The notes beneath the pieces were generated by a model. It saw nothing but the letters and a program-made list of their open reading frames with translations. It had not been told where the DNA came from and ran no database searches. The translations under genes and the position numbers were made by a program. A stretch of DNA of 64,000 bases from the NCBI RefSeq assembly GCF_001418105.1, contig NZ_LIQI01000027.1:1-64000 (forward strand). The letters run 5' to 3'. Positions 1-10,036 of the stretch are shown here, one piece after another. This DNA is from Lacinutrix himadriensis. Its GTDB lineage: Bacteria > Bacteroidota > Bacteroidia > Flavobacteriales > Flavobacteriaceae. How positions within the stretch are numbered: the first letter of the stretch is position 1; each line of letters begins with the position of its first letter.

Positions 1-2517
1 ATCCAGTATTTAGATTTAAGTAACGTTGGGAATTTATATACCTTAAATTGTAGAAATAATGACTTAAGTTATTTAGATATTAGTAATGGGTTTAATTCAA
101 ATATAATTTTCTATAGGTCAGATGGTAATCCTAATTTACAATGTGTAAGTTTAGATTCACAAGAGGTTGTAGACGATTGGAATTATAGAACAGATACACC
201 AACAACATTTCAAGTCGATGTATCCACTACTTTTAGCATAGACTGTTCATCTGCTTTTATCACCACTTGGAAAACGGATAATCCAGGCGTTTCAAATGAT
301 AATAGTATTACTATACCTGCAAATGGTTCAGGCCCATACAACTTTACCGTAAATTGGGGAGATGATACAGTGAGTAGTAATATAACGTCTAGTATAACAC
401 ATCAATATGCAACCGCAGGAACATATACTGTAACCATAACTGGTGAGTACCCATGGTTTTGGTCTGGTAATACTGGAGATAAAGATAAATTACTTTCTGT
501 AGACCAATGGGGAGACCAAATATGGTATTCAATGGATTCTAGTTTTTATGGTTGCTCTAATGTCGTTATTAATGCTTCAGATACTCCAGACTTATCTCAA
601 GTGACTTCGTTTTATCGTATTTTTCGAAATGCTCCTGCTATAAATCAAGCGGTTATTGGTACTTGGGATGTTAGTACCATTACCAATATGGAACAAGCCT
701 TTACTAATGCCACAACATTTAATCAAGATTTAAGTGACTGGGACATGAGTAATGTTACTACTACACTTAATATGTTTTCTGGTGCAAATGTATTTAATCA
801 AGACATAACTGGTTGGGTCGTTGGAAATGTTACTAATATGGCGCATATGTTTAGAAACGCGGTAGCTTTTAATCAACCTATTGGAAACTGGAATGTTAGT
901 AATGTAACGCTTTTAAATAATATGTTCGAAGGTGCAGTTGCCTTTAATCAAGATATAAGTGCATGGAATGTAAGTAGTGTTACAAACATGGCTAGTATGT
1001 TTTCTGGAGCTTCAGTTTTCAATCAAGATATAAGTACATGGAGTGTAAATAGTGTTACAAACATGTCTAGTATGTTCGATTCTGCCTCAGTTTTTAATCA
1101 AGATATAAGTACTTGGGATGTAAGTAGTGTTATAACCATGCGTAGTATGTTCCAATATGCCTCAGTTTTCAATCAAGATATAAGTACTTGGGATGTAAGT
1201 AGTGTTACAATCATGCAAAATATGTTCAATAGTGCTTCTAATTTTAATCAAAATCTTGGAGAATGGATAATTGGAAATATAGAAAGTGGTACTTACGAAT
1301 TTAATCACGATTTTTACGATTATAGTTTATCTATGTATGGTATGTTTTCTGGAACAAACTTGTCTGTAGCAAACTACGATAATACATTAATCGGTTGGAG
1401 AGACCAACCAAATACACCAAGATACATTAGATTTTTTGCCGGAAGTCTTAATTTTTGCATTTCTGAAAACGCTCGAGGCTATCTAATTAGTAACTATAAA
1501 TGGATAATAACAGATGGTGGTAAAAGCTGCTTTACTACGCCATCAACATATTTTATTAGCACATGGGAAACTACTACAGCAAATGAAACCATTACCATCC
1601 CTACAACAGGAGAAGGTTATAATTACGATATAGATTGGGATAACGATGGTGTTTTTGATGACTTAGGGGTTACAGACAATGCAACACATACTTATACAAC
1701 TGCAGGTACGCATACAGTGTCTATAAGAGAAGATTTTCCGCGAATTTATTTTAACAATACAGGAGATAAAGACAAAATAAGTACTATAGAACAATGGGGA
1801 GCAATAGCTTGGCAAAGTATGGAAGCTAGTTTTTATGGCTGTTCTAATTTAGTTATTAATGCAAATGATACCCCAAACCTTTCACTTGTTACTTCTTTAA
1901 ATAGTGCTTTTCGTAATGCATCAGCTATGAATCAAAATCTTAGCGAATGGAATGTAAGTAACATTACTAATATGTCATTTATGTTTTCAGGTGCTACTGT
2001 TTTTAATCAAAACATTGGTTCTTGGAATGTAAGTAGTGTTACAGACATGTCTAGTATGTTCTTAGATGCTTCCGCATTTAATGGAAACATAAGTAATTGG
2101 AATGTAAGGCAAGTAACTAGTATGGCAACTATGTTTAAGGATGCAGCTTCTTTTAATCAAGATATTGGGAATTGGAATATTAGTAAGGTAGCTATAATGG
2201 AACGAATGTTTGAAAATGCTACTGCTTTTGACCAGGATCTTGGAAATTGGGATATAAGTAGTATAGGGACTAGTTTTATACCTTATTATTCCCTTGCTAA
2301 TATGTTTAATGGCGTTACCTTATCCTTATCAAATTATGATAGCTTGTTAATGGGGTGGAATACGCTTAGTGGGCTTGAAACTAATATTCCTTCAGATCTC
2401 CTTTTTAGTGGTGGTAATAGTAAATACTGTTCAGGAGAAGCAGCAAGAACCAATTTAATAAGTACATATCGTTGGGGTTTTACAGATTCTGGAATAGACT
2501 GTTCTACACTAGGTTAA
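1..2517 (+). CDS. BspA-like surface protein with DUF285 repeats, 5' end outside window, T9SS domain lost by frameshift
   Basis: The reading frame is open from base 1, so the start lies upstream. The first visible part resembles a leucine-rich repeat (LDLSNVGNL, LDISNG). Then come two similar blocks, each opening with a PKD-like segment (ITHQYATAGTYTVTI near 400; HTYTTAGTHTVSI near 1690) and followed by many repeats of about 33 residues of the form FNQDISTWDVSSVTNMSSMF. These are the BspA / 26-residue surface-protein repeats (DUF285), known from cell-surface proteins of Bacteroidota and Firmicutes. About eight repeats lie in block one and about five in block two. The frame stops at 2515-2517, just before a T9SS sorting domain encoded in another frame. 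One added T at 2514-2515 would join the two. Adhesion or surface binding is inferred from the family. Confidence 0.85.
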   Translation: MQYLDLSNVGNLYTLNCRNNDLSYLDISNGFNSNIIFYRSDGNPNLQCVSLDSQEVVDDWNYRTDTPTTFQVDVSTTFSIDCSSAFITTWKTDNPGVSNDNSITIPANGSGPYNFTVNWGDDTVSSNITSSITHQYATAGTYTVTITGEYPWFWSGNTGDKDKLLSVDQWGDQIWYSMDSSFYGCSNVVINASDTPDLSQVTSFYRIFRNAPAINQAVIGTWDVSTITNMEQAFTNATTFNQDLSDWDMSNVTTTLNMFSGANVFNQDITGWVVGNVTNMAHMFRNAVAFNQPIGNWNVSNVTLLNNMFEGAVAFNQDISAWNVSSVTNMASMFSGASVFNQDISTWSVNSVTNMSSMFDSASVFNQDISTWDVSSVITMRSMFQYASVFNQDISTWDVSSVTIMQNMFNSASNFNQNLGEWIIGNIESGTYEFNHDFYDYSLSMYGMFSGTNLSVANYDNTLIGWRDQPNTPRYIRFFAGSLNFCISENARGYLISNYKWIITDGGKSCFTTPSTYFISTWETTTANETITIPTTGEGYNYDIDWDNDGVFDDLGVTDNATHTYTTAGTHTVSIREDFPRIYFNNTGDKDKISTIEQWGAIAWQSMEASFYGCSNLVINANDTPNLSLVTSLNSAFRNASAMNQNLSEWNVSNITNMSFMFSGATVFNQNIGSWNVSSVTDMSSMFLDASAFNGNISNWNVRQVTSMATMFKDAASFNQDIGNWNISKVAIMERMFENATAFDQDLGNWDISSIGTSFIPYYSLANMFNGVTLSLSNYDSLLMGWNTLSGLETNIPSDLLFSGGNSKYCSGEAARTNLISTYRWGFTDSGIDCSTLG

Positions 2518-2756
2518 ATGAGGACACATTTAAAGACTTACGTATGTATCCAAACCCTGTAAAAAACAATATAACTATTTCATTACAAGACAATGCTACC
2601 TATTCGCTTTTAGATATAAATGGTAGATTAGTTAAACAAGGAGAGTTAATGCGTGGAGAAACTGTTTTAAAACTATCTGCATTATCCAGTGGCTTGTATA
2701 TCATGAAACTGAAAACAGATAATCAAATAACCATCAAAAAAATAATAAAAGAATAA
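2472..2756 (+). pseudogene. Out-of-frame T9SS type A C-terminal sorting domain of the preceding surface protein
   Basis: From about 2517 this frame encodes a classical T9SS sorting domain: LRMYPNPVKNNITI, then LLDINGRLVKQG and LSSGLYIMKLKT, with a lysine-rich end. Such domains are always the C-terminus of a larger exported protein, so this is not a gene of its own. The first roughly 15 residues of the open frame merely shadow the upstream gene in another frame. If one T is restored near 2514, the upstream protein continues as GLNEDTFKDLRMYPNPV, the normal layout of a T9SS cargo. The break may be a real mutation, a recoding site or a base-calling error. Confidence 0.85.
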
Positions 2757-3130
2757 CCCTAGCTATTAATCCATGTTTAAAAGCGTCTTCTTACTATACT
2801 ATAGTTGGAGGACGTTTTTTTTGTTTTTATCTAGTTTTTAGTTTGTAGCCGATTTGTAATACAAATAAAGAAAATAAGAGGTAAAATATTTTTAGGTTAT
2901 AAAAATTTGAATATTAGTGGATTAAGTCGTTTTTGACTACTACGTACCCCTACGTAAATTGATGTGTCCCTACTGCGTTTTTCAATAAAATACTATAATT
3001 TACATGACAAGATGGTAAATAAGTGAAACATAAATGGCTTAACAATATCTTGGTTTAGGAAAGTGTATTTAAAAGAAACCAAATAATCAAGAATACTAAA
3101 AATGAGTAATTACAAAAAATAACAGATCTT
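2757..3130. other. Gap without a gene
   Basis: Apart from the terminator at its left end, nothing definite is seen. The stretch is AT-rich with stops in all frames. The broken gene to the right has no signal peptide, so part of this gap may be the decayed 5' end of that gene. Confidence 0.5.
2779..2822 (+). terminator. Rho-independent terminator after the surface protein gene
   Basis: A stem of about 17 pairs (with some G-U pairs) around the loop near 2798 is followed by eight T residues. It lies 23 bases after the stop of the sorting domain, which supports that domain being the true end of the transcription unit. Confidence 0.75.
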
Positions 3131-3702
3131 ATGGATATGCAAGTTATTACAACAAAAATGTATAAAGATACTAGATTTACTACTGTAGAACTACTAGAAC
3201 AACTAGCAAGGGTAGGTGATTTAAGAGCAGGTGGTGTCGTTTTTTGGGTAGACCCAAAGGATAATACACACGGGTTGGTTTGTGCTTTAGAAGATCAAAG
3301 TGATGGTATAAGGTGGGGAACTTCTGCAATAACAAGTGCTAATGCTTTGTCTATTGGAAGAGGAGCAGATAATACCAAAGCTATTATAGCAACAAATTAT
3401 AATTTAGAAGAAACAAGTTATGCTGCAGGTTTGACTAGAGCATATCGTGGAGGAGGTTTTGAAGATTGGTACTTACCAAGTGATGCGGAGTTGCACGAAA
3501 TGTATCAAAACAGAGTATGTATTGATAAAACTGCAATAGCTAATGGAGGTCAGATATTCTTTAATTCTGGCAATACTATTTTAGTTCTTCAGAGCTTAGT
3601 CCTAATGAAGAATATGCCTGGTGTAGAAATTTTGCGTCTGGCTCACAAGTCTATATGCGCAAGTATAACTTAGGCTGTGTGCGTGCAGTTCGCTCTTTTT
3701 AG
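3131..3702 (+). pseudogene. Broken DUF1566-type (FISUMP-like) surface protein
   Basis: The protein matches the C-terminal domain common in Flavobacteriaceae surface proteins: VGDLRAGGVVFWVDPKDNTHGLVCA, then GGFEDWYLPSDAELHEMYQNR. In the starting frame it ends at 3673 with an unrelated tail after NGGQIFFNSGN. The neighbouring frame carries the expected family ending (YYFSSSELSPNEEYAWC ... GCVRAVRSF) and stops at 3700-3702. One T missing near 3574-3575 explains the switch (aattac for aatac). There is no signal peptide and only about 27 unrelated residues before the domain, so the 5' part also seems lost or decayed. The function of the domain is unknown; a surface location is inferred from relatives. 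Confidence 0.8.
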
Positions 3703-3826
3703 TAATTTAATATTAATACAGTTGTTGGAAGTAGTGTAAAAAAAAGGACATTACTTATTTCGTTAACGATTCGCTGAGGTACTCCTAAAATGTTTCAACG
3801 TCAATATTTCACATGTAGTGAGATAT

Positions 3827-4462
3827 TTATGATTCTAAAAAGACAAGCTCTTTATTTACTTTAGTCCAATCTAATAGGTTGTTCGTATTTAATTTTGCTA
3901 TAATATTTGTCCGGTGTTTTTGTACGGTTCTTACAGAAATAAAAAGAGATTCAGCGATGTCTTTGGTGCTTTTGTCTTGTGAGATTAGTTGAAGTATTTT
4001 AATTTCAGATGGCGATAAAGTCTGTAGTTTTTCAAGCTCTGGAGAAATTTGATTTTCATAAACAGCATTAAATTCCGAGCTAAAATAAGTGTCTCCATTA
4101 TGTATAGCTTCTATACATTTTTCTATTTCATTAAAAGGTTCGTCCTTTAGTAAATATCCAGAAATATTTAGTGTTTTAGCTTTAAGCACATATCTGTTTT
4201 CTTTGTGGGATGTAAGCACTATGAATTTGGTATTTATGTTTTTATTCTCACATTTTTTAATTACATCAAATCCCGAAAGTAAAGGCATTTGTATATCCAG
4301 AATAGCAATATCTGGTTTGTGTTTTAAAATTAATGCTAAGGCTTTTTTTCCATCTTCAGCGGTTGCAATAACATTATAATTATTACTTATTAATTCTTCG
4401 GTTAATCCTTTTAATAGCAAAGGATGATCGTCTGCTACTATAATTTTATTTTTTTTCGGCAT
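3827..4462 (-). CDS. LuxR/NarL-type response regulator
   Basis: A DNA-binding response regulator of 211 residues, the normal family length. The receiver domain (about 5-120) shows the acidic pair D11-D12, the phospho-acceptor D56 in AILDIQMP, T84 and K106 (YLLKDEP). The C-terminal helix-turn-helix (about 145-205) has the LuxR pattern LSPSEIKILQLISQDKSTKDIA followed by SVRTVQKHRTNI. The gene overlaps the end of the upstream sensor kinase gene by 17 bases, so the two are cotranscribed and almost surely form one phosphorelay. The target genes are not visible; the broken surface-protein genes to the left could be remnants of its regulon, but that is only a guess. Confidence 0.93.
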   Translation of the reverse strand: MPKKNKIIVADDHPLLLKGLTEELISNNYNVIATAEDGKKALALILKHKPDIAILDIQMPLLSGFDVIKKCENKNINTKFIVLTSHKENRYVLKAKTLNISGYLLKDEPFNEIEKCIEAIHNGDTYFSSEFNAVYENQISPELEKLQTLSPSEIKILQLISQDKSTKDIAESLFISVRTVQKHRTNIIAKLNTNNLLDWTKVNKELVFLES

Positions 4463-7400
4463 ATTTCACTGGTATTTGGGCGGTAATAATTGTTCCTTTT
4501 TTTGGATTGCTATCTATCGTCAATTCCCCTTTTAGTATACGAATGCGTTCGTATATCGTTTTTAGGCCTAAACTATTTTTTATTTTTGCATGGGTAAGAT
4601 GAAATCCTTTACCATTATCCTCAATAGTTATTGTAATCGTATTTTGTTCTTTTATAACACTTACAGATAATGCTTTTGCTTCGGCATGTTTTAAAACATT
4701 ATTGATGCATTCCTGAATAAAACGATAACAGTTTAAGGCTTGTACTTCATTAAAATAAGGATCGATTTTATTCACTTCTCCAGAAACAAATAAGCTGGTC
4801 TCTTTATCTATATCTAAAATTAACTGTTCAATACTTTCGGTGAGTCCAAGTTGTTTTAATAATGGCGGATATAACCCACGAGAAAGAGTTCGTACTTCTT
4901 CTAAAGTGTTATGGGTAAGCGTTGTTATTTCGTCTTGATTGGTGTTTTGTGCTTTCTTTTTAATTAATGTAAGTTGCTGACTAATACTATCATGAAGTTC
5001 TATGGCAATTCGGCTACGTTCTTCTTCTTGAGATTGTATTAAACCTTGAGAAAAGTTTTCCTGAAGGAGTTTTTTTATTTGCGCCTGTTTTAACATCCAT
5101 AATAAAATAGCTATAATGAAGAGGCTAATTAACGCAATAAACCACCAGGTTTTATAAATAAATTCTCTACTCTTTATAGTGATGATTAAGGAATCTGCTA
5201 TTTTTTTTCTAGAAAAATCTAAGGCTTCAATTTCTAAGGTATAATTTCCTGCTGCTAAATTCGGAATTTGAATTACATTCTGGTGTTTTAAGTCTACCCA
5301 TTCCTTTTTGTTTAAGCGATACCTAAAATTGTAATCTTGCGTAATTTTGACTGCGTTTTTTAACCCAAAATGAAGCTCTAACGCTCTGTTTTCTGTTGGA
5401 AGTATAATGGGGTTGTTAGACTCTAAATCGACACGATTAAAGTTGGTCGTGTATTTTTTTAAGTCTTTATCATATTTATTCACCTGAAGTAAAACTAATT
5501 CGGAAGCATCTTTTTTTACTTCTAAATCTTCTGGTCTAAAATAGTTTAGTCCTTGAATAGTACCAACTAAAAATGCGTTGTCCTTTGTCTTTAAGGCACT
5601 ATACCTATTGGCTTCGTTATTGCTTAAGCCTTCATTTTTAGAAAAACGTGTTGAGGTTTTGTCTTTTGGGTTATAAGATACAATGCCGTTAAAAGTATTA
5701 ATCCACCAAAGATCCTTATTAAAAAGAATAGTCGCAATTCCTGCTTGTAAATCGTCTTTATAAAGTGTTGTGAAACTTTCGTTTTCCGGATTAAAGCCTA
5801 TTATGTTTCCTGCTCTTGTTCCTAATAAGTAGCCATAATCTTTATGATAATCACACATTAAAATATATGCATCTTCCAGCTGGGTTTTATCATTATAGAA
5901 TTTATGTTCTTTTGTTTTTAGATTATAGGTTAGAAGCCCTTTGTCTGTTCCTGCGACTACTAAATTGCTGTTTTTTTGTATTTCAAGATCATAAATATAT
6001 AAGGAGTCTGTTGCAACTAACGGTTTATGTGTTTTTGTATTAGTGTTGAATTCCATTAAATTATAGTTTTGTGTACCATAAATAATAGTGCTATCGGTAG
6101 GTCGCTCCATACATATCACGGTGTAATGGTTAAAACTAGCTGTATTTAATGTCTTTATATTCGTTTTTAAAATGGCACCTTCATTGCTACTCCAAATAAT
6201 ACTATCGTTTTCTTTAATTATGTTTCTAGAAGATTTTGGAAGAAGTAATTTTTTATTTTTTTTAAGTTTTAAAGGAAGTACTTTATTTGTTGTAGTATTT
6301 AAGTTATACCATCCCTTAAGTTCCGTAGATACTAGGTAATTAGAAGTATCTATTTCGTAAATAGATCGTATACTTTTTGTTTTTAAATAGGTTTTTATTT
6401 TTTCGGAAGGAAACTCATAATAATGTAATTCATTATTATAGGTCGTCCAGAATCCTTCTTTTAAATTATTGGAAACAATTTCAAAACCAAAGTCAACATC
6501 AGAATAACTAACCTTTTCTGTGTGAATAGTTTTAAAACCATCCGATTCTAAAAGGTCAAAATGCATTTCTCTTTTTAATAAGGATATTATAATATGATTC
6601 CCTAAAGCATCATTATATGCATTAAAATAGGTTTTTGAAAGTGTTGTGTTTTTTATGTCAGAAGGTGTGATTTTTTTAGTTTCTTCATGAATCGTATATA
6701 ACTGTGTTCTATTACGAATAAAAGCATAAAAACTAGAATCTACTTTGAATATGTCTTCCATCCAAAACTTAGTTTGGCCTTTTTTAGGATGGTTAAAAGC
6801 TTCTTGATCTTGTTTTTGTAATAGCTTTCCATTCCAATCAAATGCCATTGTTGGGAAGGAATTATCTCCAATAATACAATAGTCCTTAAAGGGAATAATC
6901 CGTGTCGAGGCAGATATTAAATATTGGTTATCTAAATAATCATAGCTAAATATAGGTTGTAAATCAAGGTCGTTTCCTATAATGTTAATTGTGGTTTCAG
7001 TTCCTGTTTGCGTTAAAATATAATCTTTCTCTTGGTATGTAAATACATTGGAAAGTTGCACTTGATCCTTTATCGATTTTCCAGTTTTTATTCTTGTAAA
7101 AATAGTAGTAATCGGATCAAATAAATATAAAACATGTCCAATAGCAGTGACCGCTTTTATATAAAACTTACCATCATTACGTTTATAGATTTGTCCTACT
7201 TTGTTGATGGGCTCTGCTAAAATAGGTAATGGTATATTATGAAAAGATTTTCCGTTAAAGCGTTGTAAGAATAGTTGCTTGTTATTTAAAACAATAGTTC
7301 TTACCTCATTATTCGTTCCGCCTAGCCATAAAAAACCATCATTATCTATACACATGGTGGTTACATGATGTAATTCTAATCCGTTTTGCTTTGTAAAGGT

Positions 7401-7478
7401 TTTTTTGAATAGTTTATTCGATTGCCCAAAAGAAAGGATAGAGAATAAAAATAAAAAGAGCAACAGACTTTTATGCAT
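4446..7478 (-). CDS. Two-component sensor histidine kinase with beta-propeller sensor domain
   Basis: The start was set at the ATG at 7478 because it opens a clear signal peptide (MHKSLLLFLFLFSILSFGQ); the open frame upstream lacks coding character. The protein has about 1010 residues. After the signal peptide comes a large periplasmic region of two-component-regulator propeller repeats (for example DNDGFLWLGG), a Y_Y_Y domain (FRYRLNKKEWVDL), one membrane helix (TWWFIALISLFIIAILLWML) and a HisKA_3 kinase core with the phospho-accepting H829 in RIAIELHDSISQQL. A HATPase domain follows, with N-box CINNVLKHA and G-box EDNGKGF. It should autophosphorylate and pass phosphate to the overlapping regulator. 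The ligand is unknown; this propeller architecture often senses glycans or other outside polymers. Confidence 0.92.
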   Translation of the reverse strand: MHKSLLLFLFLFSILSFGQSNKLFKKTFTKQNGLELHHVTTMCIDNDGFLWLGGTNNEVRTIVLNNKQLFLQRFNGKSFHNIPLPILAEPINKVGQIYKRNDGKFYIKAVTAIGHVLYLFDPITTIFTRIKTGKSIKDQVQLSNVFTYQEKDYILTQTGTETTINIIGNDLDLQPIFSYDYLDNQYLISASTRIIPFKDYCIIGDNSFPTMAFDWNGKLLQKQDQEAFNHPKKGQTKFWMEDIFKVDSSFYAFIRNRTQLYTIHEETKKITPSDIKNTTLSKTYFNAYNDALGNHIIISLLKREMHFDLLESDGFKTIHTEKVSYSDVDFGFEIVSNNLKEGFWTTYNNELHYYEFPSEKIKTYLKTKSIRSIYEIDTSNYLVSTELKGWYNLNTTTNKVLPLKLKKNKKLLLPKSSRNIIKENDSIIWSSNEGAILKTNIKTLNTASFNHYTVICMERPTDSTIIYGTQNYNLMEFNTNTKTHKPLVATDSLYIYDLEIQKNSNLVVAGTDKGLLTYNLKTKEHKFYNDKTQLEDAYILMCDYHKDYGYLLGTRAGNIIGFNPENESFTTLYKDDLQAGIATILFNKDLWWINTFNGIVSYNPKDKTSTRFSKNEGLSNNEANRYSALKTKDNAFLVGTIQGLNYFRPEDLEVKKDASELVLLQVNKYDKDLKKYTTNFNRVDLESNNPIILPTENRALELHFGLKNAVKITQDYNFRYRLNKKEWVDLKHQNVIQIPNLAAGNYTLEIEALDFSRKKIADSLIITIKSREFIYKTWWFIALISLFIIAILLWMLKQAQIKKLLQENFSQGLIQSQEEERSRIAIELHDSISQQLTLIKKKAQNTNQDEITTLTHNTLEEVRTLSRGLYPPLLKQLGLTESIEQLILDIDKETSLFVSGEVNKIDPYFNEVQALNCYRFIQECINNVLKHAEAKALSVSVIKEQNTITITIEDNGKGFHLTHAKIKNSLGLKTIYERIRILKGELTIDSNPKKGTIITAQIPVKYAEKK

Positions 7479-7648
7479 CAGGTTAAATTTGGGGATTTGT
7501 TGTACTTTTTTAGAAGAAAGTACATGGGTAAAGATATTCAAAAATAAAAAAAAGGAAGCAATACTATAATTGTTTATAATTATTAATAATTCTGAAGCAT
7601 AAAAACTCAGGGATTGGTTATTTTCACGCTTTATAAAAGGAAAGAGAT

Positions 7649-10009
7649 TTGGAGAAGTATTTAAGTCAGTTAAACGAAGCACAATTAGCACCAACTATTC
7701 AAAAAGATGGTCCTATGATCGTCATTGCAGGAGCAGGTTCCGGTAAAACACGTGTGCTTACCTATAGAATTGCATATTTAATGAGTCAAGGTGTAGACTC
7801 GTTTAACATATTAGCGCTAACCTTTACCAATAAGGCAGCAAAAGAAATGAAAGAACGTATTTCCAGTATTGTTGGTAATGAAGCCAAGAATTTATGGATG
7901 GGAACGTTTCACTCTGTATTTGCTAAAATCCTTCGTTTTGAAGGACACCATTTAGGATTCCCAAGTAATTTCACCATTTATGACGCGCAAGATTCACAGC
8001 GTCTTTTGGGTTCTATTATTAAAGAAATGGGCCTAGAAAAAGATATCTATAAAACGAAACAAGTTTTTAGTAGAATATCTTCCTATAAAAATAACTTAAT
8101 AACCGTTAAAGCATACTTTAAGAACCCAGAATTAATGGAAGCCGATGTCATGACACGACGACCAAAAATGGGAGAGATTTACAAAGAATACGTAGATCGT
8201 TGCTTTAAAGCGGGTTGTATGGATTTTGATGATTTGTTATTACGTACCAATGAGCTATTAACGCGTTTCCCTAATGTTTTAGCACAATATCAAGATAAAT
8301 TTAGATATATATTGGTAGATGAGTATCAAGATACAAACCATAGCCAATACCTTATTGTTCGTGCATTAGCAGATCGTTTTCAAAATATATGTGTGGTAGG
8401 AGATGATGCGCAAAGTATTTATGCTTTCCGTGGGGCAAACATTAATAATATTTTGAATTTCCAAAAGGATTATGACGATGTAAAACTTTTTAGACTAGAA
8501 CAAAATTATCGTTCTACAAAAAATATAGTTGGTGCTGCCAATTCGGTTATTGAACATAATAAAACCAAAATTGATAAAGTAGTTTGGACCGCAAATGACG
8601 AAGGCGAAAAAGTAAAAGTAAATCGTTCCTTAACCGATGGTGATGAAGGACGTTTTGTTGCAGGAACTATTTGGGACGAAAAAATGAACAAGCAACTTCA
8701 TAACAGTGATTTTGCAGTTTTATATCGTACCAATGCGCAATCTCGTTCTATTGAAGATGCCTTACGTAAACGCGATATTCCGTATCGTATTTATGGCGGA
8801 TTGTCCTTTTACCAACGTAAAGAAATTAAAGATGTAACCGCATATTTACGTTTAATTCTTAATCCATCGGATGAGGAAGCTCTAAAACGTGTTATTAATT
8901 ATCCAGGAAGAGGAATTGGGCAAACCACTATTGATAGGTTAGTGGTGGCTGCTAATGGCTACGGGAAAACAATTTTTGAGGTTTTACAAAACATTGATAA
9001 AGTTGAGATTAATATAAATGGTGGTACAAAAAATAAGTTGCGTGATTTTGTGACTTTAATTGAAAGCTATCAAGTAATGAATAAAACGGCAAATGCATTT
9101 GATTTAGCCGAACATGTTACCAAAAGTAGCGGATTAATACGCGAATTTAATAAAGACGGAACACCAGAAGGAATCGTGCGTTTAGATAACGTACAAGAAC
9201 TTTTAAATGGTATTAAAGATTTTGTGGAAGGACAAATGGAACTAGCAGATGCTGGAGATTCTTTGGCTGAATTTTTAGAAGATGTAGCTCTTGCTACAGA
9301 TTTAGATGCAGATAAAGGAGATGCAGATCACGTAGCATTAATGACCATTCACTTAGCAAAAGGATTAGAGTTTAATAATGTATTTATAGTTGGTTTAGAA
9401 GAAGATTTATTCCCTAGTGCTATGAGTATGAATACCCGTAGCGAACTAGAGGAGGAGCGACGTTTGTTTTATGTGGCACTTACTAGAGCCGAAAAACAAG
9501 CCTATTTAACCTATGCTTTGTCTCGTTACAGATGGGGAAAATTAGTAGATTCAGAACCTAGTCGTTTTATTGATGAAATAGATGAGGAATTTGTAGAAAA
9601 TACTACTCCAAAAGAAGAAAGAAGATTTAACCCAATGTTAGATTCGGATATTTTTGGAGATACACCTCCTAATAAAATTAGATTTAAAAAACCGAAAGAA
9701 CTTACTTTTAAGAAAAAAGGAGCCGCTAAAAAAGAACCAGAAAACTTTAAAATAACAGCACCAAAGCATTTAAAACCTGTTGCAAAAGTTACCGCAAGTA
9801 CTAGCGAAAACACAAACACAAACACAAATACAAACTTGTTTGACGGAGAATTAAGAGTTGGTAGTGTTGTAAAACATATGCGTTTTGGAAAAGGAGAAGT
9901 TTTAAAAATTGAAGGTGTAGGCGGTGATATGAAAGCAGAAATTAAGTTTCTAACTGGTGGCGTTAAGAAATTATTGCTTCGTTTTGCTAAGTTGCAGGTG
10001 ATAGGATAG
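7649..10009 (+). CDS. UvrD/PcrA-type superfamily 1 DNA helicase, TTG start
   Basis: An ATP-dependent 3'-5' DNA helicase for repair and replication-fork upkeep. All SF1A motifs are visible: Walker A AGAGSGKT at 27-34, Ia LTFTNKAAKEM, II DEYQDTNHSQ, III GDDAQSIYAFRGA, IV LEQNYRST, V TIHLAKGLEF and VI RRLFYVALTRA. The C-terminus has a Tudor-like segment (VGSVVKHMRFGKGEVLKI) as in PcrA, after a Thr-Asn dipeptide run (TNTNTNTN). The start must be TTG at 7649: an in-frame stop at 7634 leaves no ATG before conserved MEKYLSQLNEAQ. At 786 residues it is full length. It is divergent from the kinase and convergent with the esterase gene, 27 bases away. Confidence 0.95.
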   Translation: MEKYLSQLNEAQLAPTIQKDGPMIVIAGAGSGKTRVLTYRIAYLMSQGVDSFNILALTFTNKAAKEMKERISSIVGNEAKNLWMGTFHSVFAKILRFEGHHLGFPSNFTIYDAQDSQRLLGSIIKEMGLEKDIYKTKQVFSRISSYKNNLITVKAYFKNPELMEADVMTRRPKMGEIYKEYVDRCFKAGCMDFDDLLLRTNELLTRFPNVLAQYQDKFRYILVDEYQDTNHSQYLIVRALADRFQNICVVGDDAQSIYAFRGANINNILNFQKDYDDVKLFRLEQNYRSTKNIVGAANSVIEHNKTKIDKVVWTANDEGEKVKVNRSLTDGDEGRFVAGTIWDEKMNKQLHNSDFAVLYRTNAQSRSIEDALRKRDIPYRIYGGLSFYQRKEIKDVTAYLRLILNPSDEEALKRVINYPGRGIGQTTIDRLVVAANGYGKTIFEVLQNIDKVEININGGTKNKLRDFVTLIESYQVMNKTANAFDLAEHVTKSSGLIREFNKDGTPEGIVRLDNVQELLNGIKDFVEGQMELADAGDSLAEFLEDVALATDLDADKGDADHVALMTIHLAKGLEFNNVFIVGLEEDLFPSAMSMNTRSELEEERRLFYVALTRAEKQAYLTYALSRYRWGKLVDSEPSRFIDEIDEEFVENTTPKEERRFNPMLDSDIFGDTPPNKIRFKKPKELTFKKKGAAKKEPENFKITAPKHLKPVAKVTASTSENTNTNTNTNLFDGELRVGSVVKHMRFGKGEVLKIEGVGGDMKAEIKFLTGGVKKLLLRFAKLQVIG

Positions 10010-10036
10010 GTTTGTTCAGTGTTCAGTGTTCAGTGT

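Noticed and set aside
4089-4379. 96-residue plus-strand open frame
   Set aside because: It is the reverse strand of the response regulator gene, which has full family motifs.
7479-7694. N-terminal extension of the sensor kinase
   Set aside because: It would overlap the helicase start and place the clear signal peptide at residue 73; the ATG at 7478 is the better start.
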